From Rotaria sp. Silwood1 (Eukaryota > Rotifera > Eurotatoria > Philodinida > Philodinidae), in the NCBI GenBank assembly GCA_905250075.1, contig CAJNOP010000018.1, positions 1,165,267 through 1,229,266 of the forward strand: 64,000 bases of DNA, given 5' to 3'. Below the pieces are notes generated by a model that searched no databases, was not told where the DNA came from, and saw only the letters and a program-made list of their open reading frames with translations. Shown in pieces: positions 11,663 through 27,578 of this stretch. How positions within the stretch are numbered: the stretch's first letter is position 1; every line of letters begins with the position of its first letter. Both the position numbers and the translations under genes were made by a program.

Positions 11663-13979
11663 ATGGCTACTTCAACAATTGATCCATCAGTTCAAAAACA
11701 ATTAGTTGTTCCTGGTAAAATTTTAACAGATGATACATCAAATTTTATGAGAGGTCATGGAACATATTTGGATTCAACAAAAACTCATTTGAAAGCATCG
11801 ATTGCTGGTGTTGTTAATAAAGTTGATCGATTGTTATGTGTTGAACCTGTTGAAAATACACGTTATTTAGGTGAAGTTGGACATGTTGTTATTGGACGTG
11901 TACTTAAAGTTGATCAAAGTCGTTGGATTGTTGATATACAATCACGTTTAGATGCTTATTTATCATTAGCTTCAGTTATTTTACCAGGTGGAGAAAATCG
12001 ACGACGAATAGAAGATGATGAAAGAAATATGCGACAATATTTAAAAGTAAACACATTTTAATTCTCGATCTTTTAAGAATATAAAAGTCTTATGCATGGA
12101 TCTCCTAGAATAACAAATCATCATAAAAATGAAATTTCCAATTGAACTAGTTGATTATCTAAGTGTTAGACTTTTTTGTTTTTTGATTTCTTAAGAAAAG
12201 AAAACAATAGAGAACCTGATATTTTTACAATGACTTAGTCTTATTGAGAATATTTTTTTGTGCAAATTTTGAAAGTAATTTAATATGACAGTAGAACATT
12301 TTCTTGAAAAATTCATTTAGAATAGCAATAAGCTAAGAAGAAAAATATCATGAATACAAATTCTTTTAGATTTATTCTACTCGTTAATGAAATAAGACTT
12401 GTCTTATCAGTGATTTGTCACTTGATGATATTCTCCATTGAGATAAGAGAAAAGAAAACAACAAAGAAACACTAAAATATCTTATAGCTTAGTTTGGGTC
12501 ATCGTGTTTAGGAATGTAACCTATAGTTTTTTGGAACATTTCATCATCGAACTTTGTAATGTAAGAATTAATTTAACATTAATGATATATATATAAACGA
12601 CATTCTTAGTGAGATATTTGTTTCTCTCTTTAAAGAAACGTATTCATTAAACTTGCTTTTTTTTGATATTTGTGTGACAACGAGTGACCTACATTTGGTT
12701 TAATGCAAGTAATTTGAAATTCTGAAATTTGTAGTAATTGCATGAAATACTCAAAAAAGAAAAAATTTTTCATCATCAATAATTTTGTTTTTGATAAAAC
12801 TTGATAATTATGTTTTAATCAAGGTACTCCCACCCTAGCTGTAGTTTATAATAATTATAAATGAACTGCCATTGAAAATATAATATTATTAGTCACGTAT
12901 AAAGAATGAGATGGTTTTTTTTTTCTGTTCTATGTAATCACAGGAAGATTCAAAAAAGACTCATTCGATAGCGAAAGTAATTTTCTCAGAAAACTGCTAT
13001 TTTAAATTGGCACAGATCAGTTTTCTACGGAACACTATTATTCTATAAGTTATTAGTTCGAGTACATACACTGCACATTTGTATACGACTGTCTAGTAAA
13101 CCTATCGATCTAGTTAACTTTTAAGTTCATTCGTCTTTTTTTTTTTTAGTTCACACACAAAGTTACTATTTAGATATGAAAAGTATGCAACACTTTTATT
13201 AGTCAACAATCAGAACTCTGAAAAATATGACAGACAGATCTACGAATTCATTTTCTTTTCAATTCTACTATTGTTATTCAATTCAAGAAGTTTTCGGAAA
13301 AAAGTCTAAAGACAAAGTTAGAAATTACTTATGTGATTTCGGATACTATCTCAACGATAATTGACTTTAAAAATTTAATATACTAAGTTTTATAGAGAAT
13401 TAAATTTTCATTACTTTTTCTTTATATATTTAGGAAGGTGATTTATTTTCTGCTGAAATTCAACAAATCTATCAAGATGGTACATTAGCACTTCAAACAC
13501 GTAATTTACGTTATGGAAAATTAGGTGAAGGAATATTAGTACATGTTCGTTCATCACTTGTTAAACGTACTAAAAATCATTTTCATAGTTTACCATGTGG
13601 TGCATCTGTTATACGTGGCTGTAACGGTGCTATATGGATATGTCCACCAATATCAACATCTTCCGATAATAATATTGTTGACACAGGTGGTTATGTTAAA
13701 AATATTGAATCTGTTAGTCTTGATGTTCGAAAAACAATTGTACGTTTAAGTAATTGTATTAAAATTCTTAATCAACTTGGTTTACCAATATATGATACAA
13801 GTATAATGGACATATATGATATATCTCAACATTATGAAATTGATGAATTAATACAACCAAAAATTATACAAGCACTTTCGAAACATTTACAACAACAAAA
13901 AGAAATAATTAATGGAGGAGAAGGACGTGCTGGAGGAAATGGACTAGATTCTTATTCTCATGATATGCAAGAAGAATAA
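11663..13979 (+). CDS. EXOSC2: exosome complex component RRP4
   Basis: Two exons (11663-12046 and 13434-13979) join in frame to 309 aa, close to the usual ~293. Rrp4 is a cap subunit of the RNA exosome, which guides RNA into the 3'-5' decay core in nucleus and cytoplasm. Visible landmarks are the N-terminal VVPGKILTDD, the conserved GTY (about 32-34), an S1 RNA-binding domain opening with GEVGHVVIGRV and RWIVDI, and the KH-type part containing GCNGAIWI. The C-terminal ~30 residues are a Gln/Gly-rich extension. The single intron is 1387 nt, long for this locus, with no identifiable element in it. The stop codon overlaps an AATAAA (13975-13980), and the next gene's ATG follows after 38 nt, which suggests co-transcription. 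Confidence 0.94.
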
Positions 13980-14017
13980 ATTCCAAAAAAATGTTTTGTT
14001 TTTTTTATTCTAGATAG
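13975..14017 (+). promoter_or_regulatory. candidate operon junction: poly(A) signal overlapping stop plus trans-splice acceptor
   Basis: In 43 nt there is AATAAA overlapping the EXOSC2 stop, a pyrimidine tract (13996-14010), an AG acceptor (14012-14013) and then the phosphatase ATG at 14018. There is no room for an independent promoter. Spliced-leader trans-splicing is reported in bdelloid rotifers, and this looks like such a polycistronic junction. An unspliced 5' UTR intron or coincidence is the alternative. Confidence 0.55.
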
Positions 14018-17000
14018 ATGACGAAAAATCCTGATGAAGATAGTATTTGTAGTCGAATTGAACGACTTATTACTGAATATGATCAATCACGTGATCCCGA
14101 TTCAACTGAAATCGGTCGACAATTTGCTGTAATGAAAAATAATTTTTTTTAATAATAATAATAATAACAATTTATTCTTTTCTGTTTTTTTTGTTTAAAG
14201 CAATTACAACAAGCGATGATTATTGCTAAAGATAAATGTCCTAGTAATGAAGGTGCTAAACCTATGAATCGTTTAAAAAATCGTTATAAAGATGTTTTAC
14301 CATGTAAGTTTAAATAAAATTAGAAAAACAAAGTTTAATTTTTTGTAAGAAAAAAAATATATATTGAAATTATAGATGATAAACATAGAGTCGTTCTCGA
14401 AAAAGAAAACAATTCTGATTATATAAATGCATCATTTATTGAAGTAAATTAAATAAAAATATTTCAATTTTCATTTGAAAATATTGTGTTTTTGTTTTAA
14501 ATCAAGGATTTTTCTGGTAATCGTCGATATATAGCAGCTCAAGGACCAATCGATGAATCAATAACTGATTTTCTTCGAATGATCTGGGAATTTCAAATAA
14601 CTTCTGTTATATGTACAGCTAATGAAATTGAAGCTGGACGAGTAAGAAAAGACAGACATCGATATTTGATGAAATCCATCTCCCGAAGAAATATGATTTC
14701 TTTCATGTCTAATTCACACACAAAGGTCTCAGCAGGATCTACGAAAAAACAGTAGCAATTCTTCATCATAGAGAAATAACTCACGGAAGTCAAGAAAACA
14801 AACTAACAATCTATTCAAGGACGACAAACACTAGATATGAGTGCAAACACGAATGTCTAGCTAGTTCTTCTAGTTATGCAGGAAATACGATACGACAACA
14901 CATAGTAATTACTTACAAATTGACTTTAATCGATGTAATTTTTGTTTATTCTGGAGCCTTTGCGTATTGTAATTTTTGAGATTTCCAAGTGCATATTATT
15001 TTAGTCTTTTGCGTAACACTTCGATCAATCCAAAAGGTGAATGTCGACATTCAGTTACTGGTTTTTGACGAGATCCTTTACTTATCCATTCCGTGAGGTA
15101 CATTTTCATTTTTCAAATATTATCCTTACTGTCACGCTGTGCTGTACACAATTAAATCGTATGTGTCTGAATTAAGATTTGTGAAACATGAAAAAGAATT
15201 ACACTTTTGTCGAGCATGTGATCAATTCTACACTGTAACTGATTATCGCTGTCCTATCCCAAAGTAATCCCTGCTAAAATTATATCGAAAGCACTTGTTC
15301 ATGCTTTGTCTCTGCTGATTGCAATACTCAATTGCTATTATATGTACACTATACCTAAGTGTGACGGATGAATTGATCTTTTCATGTAACTATCAACGAC
15401 AAAATGACTGAGAATCATATTTTTGATCTAAAATACAGTTTAAGGTCAGTAGAAGTTTTCTTTGATATATATGAAAAGTACAAAGTGTTGATACACTTCC
15501 TGAGTCTTTTGAATATATGCTTAAATAACATTTAATCATAGACTGTTACAATCTTCATCGACCACATTTTCTAGTGATTCTTATTTTTAATTTTCTATTT
15601 GATAATATTCCAGACATGTTCAATAGTATTAAAGTCAGGACAATTATGTGTCTATTGGTATAGTGCAATAGCACATTATAAGCTAGAGAATGTGGTTGAT
15701 GAAGCTTATAACAGTCTATTATTAAATGTTATTCAAGCATATATTAAAAAGACTCAGGAAGTATATCAACGCTATGTATCTTTATATTAAAATGTTTTTG
15801 TATTATAAACGTCTACATTTGTACTAGTCATCTATATCAAAGAACACTTCTTTTGATCTTAAACTCTATATATTAGATCAAAAATACTATTCTCAGTGAT
15901 TCTTTCGTTGGTAGTAACAGTTCGAGAACAGATCAGACTAGTATTCATATGAATTGACAGTGTTTTTCAAGGGCTTCAAATTAGTATAAAAACATTGAAG
16001 AAACCACACTAACTTTACAAAGACATCCTGAGGACATAGTTTTCGAGACAAGATTTTGACCCTTTTCTTTCTAATATTTAGTAGATTTCAATTAGAAAAA
16101 TACGATTTGGATAAACACTAATATGATATTCTGAATCAACATCCAAAACTGAGTGAACTGAATGATATTCATCCAAAAATTATTTTTGACAGCGGAAATC
16201 AAATTATAAGGTAATAAACCCTGAGGGAATTAGAAGTGAATTTTTCGACGAAAAAAATAGGTTGTGAAAATTTTTAAAATATACGTGAGTTAATATAGAA
16301 ACCTACTGAATATCAATAAAAGAAAGGCTCAAAACCTTCTATCTAGAATAGTGTTCTAAAATTTCTTTGTGTGATAAGTAGTTTTTTTTTCATATTATTA
16401 TAAATGTTGAATTGCTTGAAGAGTGAAAATTATCATCAACTGGTGGGTTCAATGTACATCCGACAGTCATTGACTAATTCTATCAGGACTCAGTTTTGGA
16501 TATCTTGCGTAACAGTTGGACATGACAGAAATACAATTTCTAAAAGAGACTATTTTCAACAGTTATCGAACCTTGTTCTTTATTTTCTTTTTCGATGTGT
16601 TTCTTTTTTCTTTCAGTTAAAATTTCGTCGTTATTGGCCTGATGAAGAAAAATCAGTTCAATTCGGTTCCTATCGTGTTAGCAAAGTATGCGTCTACATA
16701 TGATTTTCGTTTGATATTTTTTCAATTCTTTGTATTAAAATATATTTTCAATAGGATGAAACGAATGATAAAGCATTTAGTTGCGAACATTATGAAATTC
16801 GTCCATTAATAATAACTCAAGGAGAAAATCGACGACATGTATTACTTTATCATTTTTTACATTGGCTTGATCATGATGTACCTAATGATGAAGCACCTAT
16901 CCTTGACTTACTTATAAGATTATATGATGATCGAAGTATTTCACCTGAAACACCTATTCTTGTACATTGCAGGTTTAAAACAAAATCAGAATATTCTATT

Positions 17001-19641
17001 CTGAAATAATATTTATTATTGTTTATAGTGCTGGTTGTGGTCGAACTGGAAGTATTATTGCCATTGATCTCTGTCGTTTTTTGATTCGTGATGAGGTTAG
17101 AAAAAATTTCAATAAAAATAAAATTCTAGTTTTACAATGTAACTTATGGTGTGAAAGTCTTGACATAAAATATTCTATCATTTTTCAATCAATTAAAAAG
17201 ACAATTGGTTAGAGTTAAAACAAATAATTAGAATCAAAACTTTTCACTCTTTTCGAATTTATATTCAGAATTTCTTTCTTAGATAAAATTGAGCAACGAT
17301 CATTATCTTTTTTCGAAAGATTTGAAATAATAGTTGTACAGAACACGATTTTGTATTTCGACTGAAACCTATCAAGTTAAAAATGCTAAACAATTTTGTA
17401 GAGCAAAAGGTGCTCTATAAAGCGTGCTATCTACTTTGGTATTTTTGAAACAGTGAGTTTTTTATTAATATCCATTTTCAAAGTAACTAACTCTTTACTG
17501 GAAACACATAGATGAGATTTTGCTTATGGTAATATCTCATTTTGTAGAGAATTTAGTGCTCGATAATAATTATAAATTGAAAAAATTAAGGATGGCATCA
17601 ATATCTCTATTTTAATTTATACAGATACAGTATAATTTATTTCACGCAGTTTACTGACAGTTGTTCAATCTATCGCTCGAAGGAAAAGTTAAACATATAT
17701 TCGGAAAGAGCGAAAAATTCTGATTATGAATCCAACGAATTCTGTGTAAGTGATAGAAAAATGAGTAAATATTTTATGTCAAGACCTTCGTGCCATAGCT
17801 TATAAATATATATCTTTTTTCTTTATATAGCGCTTATTATTAAGTAAAAATTATCAACCTTATCCTATTTATGAGATAGCAACACATATTCGTCAATTTC
17901 GTATAGCATTGATTCAAACAATTGTGAGTAAATAAATATTTTCAATACTTTCAATTTGAAATTAAATATAAATCTTTTTGCTTTCAGAAACAATATTTAT
18001 TTGTGCATAAAATGTTTATATTTATGATGAAAGCCAATGGTAATATTTCATTATGTTCATCAACAAGTAGTGATGAAAATCAACCATGTAAGGAAAACGA
18101 AGCATGAAGGAAATTATTCATTTGTGTGAATTTCTTGAGATTTTTCTGTTATTCTTTTTATTCTGATATTCCAAATATCATCAATAAAGGAAGTGTGTCA
18201 TTTCCGAAAGAAGATATTTTAATTCTGGTAAAAATTGTATTGTTTAACGAACATGGGAGCTTTATTAACTCTTCATATCCAACTCCTGAGCCCTATACCA
18301 ACTGTTTAGAATTGAGCTTCACTTTATACTTGAATGCATGAGTCCTCTCTGGATATATGGCTAGAGAGATAGATCTAACGATTTGATTCAGAATAAGTTA
18401 GAAAACTAAGATAGCAGTGCATTCTGAGATCAAAAACGATATAGTTGTGACTCTTCACCAATTATTTTCCAGTTGATAATATGCATTGTGACTAATTCAT
18501 GTTTATGAAAAGTAGATGCGGTCTCAGAGAGTTCAATGGCATTATTCGTGTTTCCAACATCGTAGTTTTCGATTGTGGCACGTTAATTTTGTGGCTTTTT
18601 TTCCATTTTGTCGGGGCACCGAAAGATGTGGGTGTGGGTAGATGTTGATATGCGGTGTAGGTATACTCAGCGAGGAAACAGATCTGAAATTCGTACCAAT
18701 ACCGGACCGAGTCGAGCGATACCGGTTTCATCTCTGCGTGTGGTGGATGTCGGTGTGAGATGTGGGTGTGTACGCGGGTGAAGTGTTTGTTTCGAAAATA
18801 TAACCGGTACTCACACTGTTGACAGAGATTCGAATAATCAAATATGTCTCTCTAGTCATCTGTCCAGAAAGAACTCATGCATTCAAGCATAAAGCGAAGC
18901 TCAAGTATCAACAGTTGGTATGAGATCCCGGGATGAATATAGAAAATAAATGTTCACTCTATGCTGATTATAATTGGGTGCCAATTACTTCGTTGTTAGT
19001 TTTTCTCTGAAGGAGCATATATTGAAGTTAAAGTGTTCTTTATATTGTCGTTAAAACTATACTATTTGTACTTAAACATTTACGTAATATTTCGCAAAAC
19101 TATGTGCAATTATTTTGTGCAATTCATTAATTCTACCGTATTTTTAGTACATGTAACATCTAAAACGAAATCCTCATCTCCGTCCGGTACTTCATCTTCA
19201 CGTCGTCTATCAGGACCATTTCAAATAAAATTAGGTAATCCACCTGTTGGTCGACGTTTAGTGAATGGTACTAATACTAGTGATGATCCCTCTTCAACAG
19301 TCTCATCATCAAAATTATCGTCACTTAATGATGAACCACAAACATTTGAATCCCCACCACCTATACCACCTCGTTCATCTTTGTTAAATACAACAAATAA
19401 ACGTGTTGAAGGTCAATTTGTTCGTCCAGGTGAAACACCGATAAAAACAAAACGTTCGATTTTTCGATCAAGACTTATTAAACGAAGAGACCCAACCACA
19501 ACAACAACAGCAACAACAACATCGAAACATACACGATCTGATTCTGCTGATGCTCTTTCTGTTCCATCATCAGGAAATCATAGTCGAAATTCAACTCGCC
19601 GTCTTCAAGTCCAAGTGGAACAAGCAACTAATTCAGATTAA
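14018..19641 (+). CDS. non-receptor protein tyrosine phosphatase, PEST-type (PTPN12/18/22-like)
   Basis: Ten exons join in frame to 485 aa: 14018-14128, 14201-14303, 14376-14443, 14507-14641, 16617-16685, 16755-16972, 17029-17095, 17831-17923, 17988-18087, 19148-19641. It should dephosphorylate phosphotyrosine in the cytosol. The substrate loop NRYKDVLPYD, DYINASFI, and the P-loop HCSAGCGRTG (Cys234 nucleophile, Arg240) are intact. HCSAGCGRTG followed by Ile-Ala-Ile-Asp and the NRYKD...PYD spacing point to the PTPN12/18/22 group. The general-acid loop reads WLDHDVP (199-205) instead of WPDHDVP, so Pro is replaced but Asp201 is kept. The Ser/Thr-rich tail carries PPPIPPR (391-397), a likely SH3 ligand, as in PEST phosphatases. 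Introns 4, 7 and 9 are 1975, 735 and 1060 nt and each holds a fold-back element; the other six are 56-72 nt or so. Confidence 0.9.
15375..15935. mobile_element. degenerate Tc1/mariner-type fossil in a fold-back arrangement
   Basis: Two arms (about 15375-15580 and 15675-15935) are imperfect inverted repeats of roughly 200 nt. Between them, on the minus strand (15595-15651), the sequence encodes NCPDFNTIEHVWNIIK, the DDE signature block near the third catalytic acid of Tc1/mariner (IS630) transposases, ended by a stop. Both arms encode, on opposite strands, the same transposase C-terminal stretch (ENVVDE...NVIQAYIKKTQ). So the 3' end of a transposon seems to have been duplicated head to head. 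It is inactive: stops, no N-terminal domain. It lies in intron 4 of the phosphatase gene. Confidence 0.75.
17140..17805. repeat. fold-back element in PTP intron 7
   Basis: The outer arms contain the shared core GTCTTGACATAAAATATT at about 17156-17174 and, inverted, at about 17772-17789. Similarity extends inward, more weakly, for about 140 nt per arm. The loop of ~370 nt has no coding signal. It fills almost the whole 735-nt intron and is a probable MITE or decayed DNA-transposon end pair. Confidence 0.65.
18275..18945. repeat. fold-back element with G-rich core in PTP intron 9
   Basis: Arms at 18288-18368 and 18847-18928 are inverted copies about 80 nt long with roughly 80% identity; CTTGAATGCATGAGT is the best-conserved core. 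The interior contains GGTGTGGGT-like tracts (about 18610-18660 and 18735-18780) resembling the telomere-like repeats at 43.4 kb. No transposase reading is visible. Probably a non-autonomous DNA element. Confidence 0.7.
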
Positions 19642-20085
19642 AGATAAATATCTACTATTGTCGGTGCTTTTCTCGTGTGTTTTTTTTTGTATTTCTTGTC
19701 CATAAACATATCAAAGTAATAACTATTTGAATAGAAAAAAATATATATATCAAACGAATTACAGGGAGAGAAAATATCTAAACGTAGTTATTGTAAAAAA
19801 AAAAAAACTACTAATCGTATCACCGTCCTTTCGTTAATAACTGTATTTTTACTTTTTTCTTGCTTTACCCGGTGGTCATATCTGTTTCTTTCTTTCTTTT
19901 TTATATGAATTATAATGTATGTGTGCTTTTTTTGTTTCAATGTTTATATTATTAGTTTTTTTTCTCTTTTTATTTGGGTATCTATTCAATTTTAAAAACA
20001 ACAAAGTGAGTATGAGAAAATGTATTTCTACGTGTGTATGTGTGTGCATTTGTATGTATTCAAAATTGAATTATCTTACGTCGTC

Positions 20086-20112
20086 TTTTTTTTTCTTTGT
20101 AGATAATCTCTA
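20086..20112 (+). promoter_or_regulatory. candidate trans-splice acceptor before RSPRY1 ATG
   Basis: A long pyrimidine tract ends in TTTGTAG (AG at 20101-20102), 10 nt before the RSPRY1 ATG at 20113. No upstream coding exon in this gene needs it, so it is either the acceptor of a 5' UTR intron or a spliced-leader acceptor. Confidence 0.5.
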
Positions 20113-24840
<4,728 letters not shown>

Positions 24841-27110
24841 TTTTGTTTTGTCTATGTTTGTTTTTCTTTTTGGTCTTTCTCTTGAACAGTTTTTTGTTTG
24901 TTTCTAGTAGGACATTCCAATGAAGGATATTATCCTTTTATTTTGTCTAGTCATAAAGATCAAAATATTATTCTTTATTTCATATATATTTATGCTTATG
25001 TATGTATTATCTAAAATACGAGAAAATAGGACATCTGTAGATATGATTTTCGTTTTCGTTTTTGACTTTTGTTTTTTTTTTATATTGAAATAAATGATAC
25101 TTAGAAAGTATCATCCACAGTGGATATAAAAAAATTGTATGTCAAAGCTCAAATTTCGTTTTTAATGAATTAAGTTATTATTATTTTTGTTTTTGTCTTT
25201 TGAAAATAAATATTTAATTGTAACTGATTGTATTAAACTCATTTTATATTATCTTAAAAATTGAATTCTAATTGTAAGATATTGAAATATTGGTCAAATT
25301 TGTTATTAACATCAGCCAGTCCATTGGAAAAATTATCATTATTTTCCCAGTGAAAATCGTTGTTTTTTTTTGCGAAAAAGATTGTAAAATGAAAAAACAA
25401 AATTGTTGCACTCTCTCCACTTTTTAAAAATTGTATCTGAATCTTTCTAGCTCGTAAAGAATTTTTCTTTGACTAATATAGACCAATGAATTGCAACAAA
25501 GCACCTTGAAGATAATTAACAAAGAATTATTAATTCATGCTGCTGAGCTGGTCTCAGAACTGAAACTTTCACCCCTTAAGATCAAATGATATATCTGGAA
25601 AAAAAGTTCATTATTTCTAACAAGTCTTATTTGTTATATTGCATGTGAACAGAGTGTACGCAAACGAAATGAAATACTCAACAAATATATCATCGAATTA
25701 TTATTCTATGGTTCTATAAAAAGAGTAAAGCCCGCGACTCTGAGAAAACAATTGAACCGAGCCGGAACCAGAACCGAAACCTTTCCACTGGCATCCGTGA
25801 AACTGTTAAAGTCTTTCAGAGTCTAAAGCCGAAGAGATCAATCTATGACTGCACCAGCGACAAGCTATGTGTATCGCTAACAACTAGATGGAAAAGGAAG
25901 TCAAAAATAGCTAAAAGTATAACGTAAGACTCTCAAAAAAATCTAGCGTCGTCAAAAAATCGCTTTTATTTTCAAAGAAAACGGACATAAAAGTCGATTT
26001 TTCTTACAACAGTCGTTTTGGTGATGGATCTTCAGTGGTTTTCTATTATAGTGAGAGATGAACACCAATAGTCTTAGTTTGTTTAAAAGCTCAACATAAG
26101 AAGAGAGAAAAACGTGTGTCAATATTTACGTATCTGCTTTTTAGATTGTTCTATTGCTTGGTTCAGTCGACTCGGTCGTTTTCCATTAGTTACTTCTCGT
26201 ATTTTGTTAGAATAAACATTTTCTATTCTTAAATGACTTGCCTTTATTTTCTTCATCTTTAAAAAACTCCCGGTAATTTAGCTAAAAGAACTAAAAGAAA
26301 AAGAAATCAACAGTAAAAAATAGTAATCGTCTATCAATTTACATAGTCACTAAAAATCAATTTGTATGCTTATGTAACTCATTCGCATGTTTTGTTGTTT
26401 CTCCATGTTACAGTCATCAGAGAAAAATAAATTGTGCACTTTTTCTTTCCTAATAATCGTACGAATAAATAATCATACTGACTAGAATTGCTTTTTTTCC
26501 GTCACTGATACTTCTAAAATTCTTTCAAGAAAGTTCTACTGATTTAACATTTCTCTTATCTCTGTACTGTATCGATATCTTTATTGACAATCGTGTCTTT
26601 TTTTCTCTATACCTATCGCTTCATATTAGAAAATGTCTACAAGAAAAAAATTTTCTAATAGTTTATTGTGACCGAAAAGAAGTGCATAAAGTATTCGTAT
26701 TCTTCTAGAAACAAAACATCAAATTTAGCTATACTTGAAAGTATATATTTAGTTCATATTGTAACATGTGATAGTATCTGCTTGTCTCAAACAATATTTA
26801 ATTTATCTAATAATTCATAGCAAGAGATACACTTTATTTAGAAATATTAATTTGCTATTAGTAACAAAACTTTAAAACAAGAAAAGAAATTTAAACTTAA
26901 TCAATTATTTGATCGAACCATTGTTATGATGTTTTGTAAATATTATTGTTGCTGTTGTTACAACTCTTATGTTCTTCTTTTTTTGCTTCCACTTGACACT
27001 TCATACAGAGACATGTACATGAAACATGCTTATAAAAAAAGTGTTTTTACATTTTTTTTTGTTTGTTTGTCATTTCAAATCGTGTCTGTTGCTAGTTGCC
27101 ACGTTCTTGC
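24841..27110. other. intergenic, no supported gene
   Basis: Contains the RSPRY1 3' UTR (AATAAA at 25089-25094) and upstream sequence of the THEG-repeat gene. A somewhat GC-richer patch (about 25730-25850) has short inverted matches (GACTCTGA and its complement) but no coding reading. Nothing else recognisable. Confidence 0.55.
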
Positions 27111-27578
27111 ATGAGAATAATGGCTTTTGCTTCACCATCATTTTATTCGACGAAATCTGATGAACGAAAAGTTTATCGATATGAACGATCACCATTTACT
27201 AGTGTATCAATGTCAGCACTTAATTATCAAGCAACAGATCGAATTGTATCTTTATCAAAACCAAAATTACGTAAAGATACAACTGTTCGTGATGGTAAAA
27301 TTTCAAATATTTATTTTATTTGAAATCATCAAAATATCAAAAAAAAACTAATTCTAGGTTTTTCTCGTTATATGAGTAATCCAAAATATTCAGGTGTAAC
27401 TCCAACAGCAGCACGTGCTAATTGTTCATCACGTTTAAATGAATTAGCATTACCGGTGAAACGACATCAAAATTATCAATATGAATTACCTCTTCCTCGA
27501 CATGTACCAGATGGTGCGCTTAAATATGAAGCATCACCAAGAATCAATGAATTAGCTGTACCAAAAAAACTTAGCTAA
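27111..27578 (+). CDS. THEG-repeat protein (testicular haploid expressed gene family)
   Basis: Two exons (27111-27294, 27358-27578; 63-nt intron) give 134 aa. Two adjacent methionines are possible starts (27111 and 27120); an in-frame TTG further up is not a credible start. The protein carries degenerate repeats ending in RLNELALPVKR and SPRINELAVPKK, the 'RxxELAxPK' signature of THEG repeats; SLSKPKLRK is probably a third, weaker one. Family members are known from sperm and flagella in mammals. In this animal an axonemal or microtubule-associated role is a guess. AATAAA follows at 27643-27648. Confidence 0.75.

Noticed and set aside
12047-13433. EXOSC2 long intron checked for a fold-back or transposase like those in the PTP gene
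   Set aside because: I found no long inverted arms and no transposase or RT peptide in it.
15599-15790. 63-codon plus-strand frame in PTP intron 4
   Set aside because: It reads the right arm of the transposon fossil (duplicated transposase C-terminus), not a gene.
16404-16703. 99-codon frame overlapping PTP exon 5
   Set aside because: Most of it is intron; only its last part (16617-16685) is real exon, joined to exon 4 by an AG at 16616.
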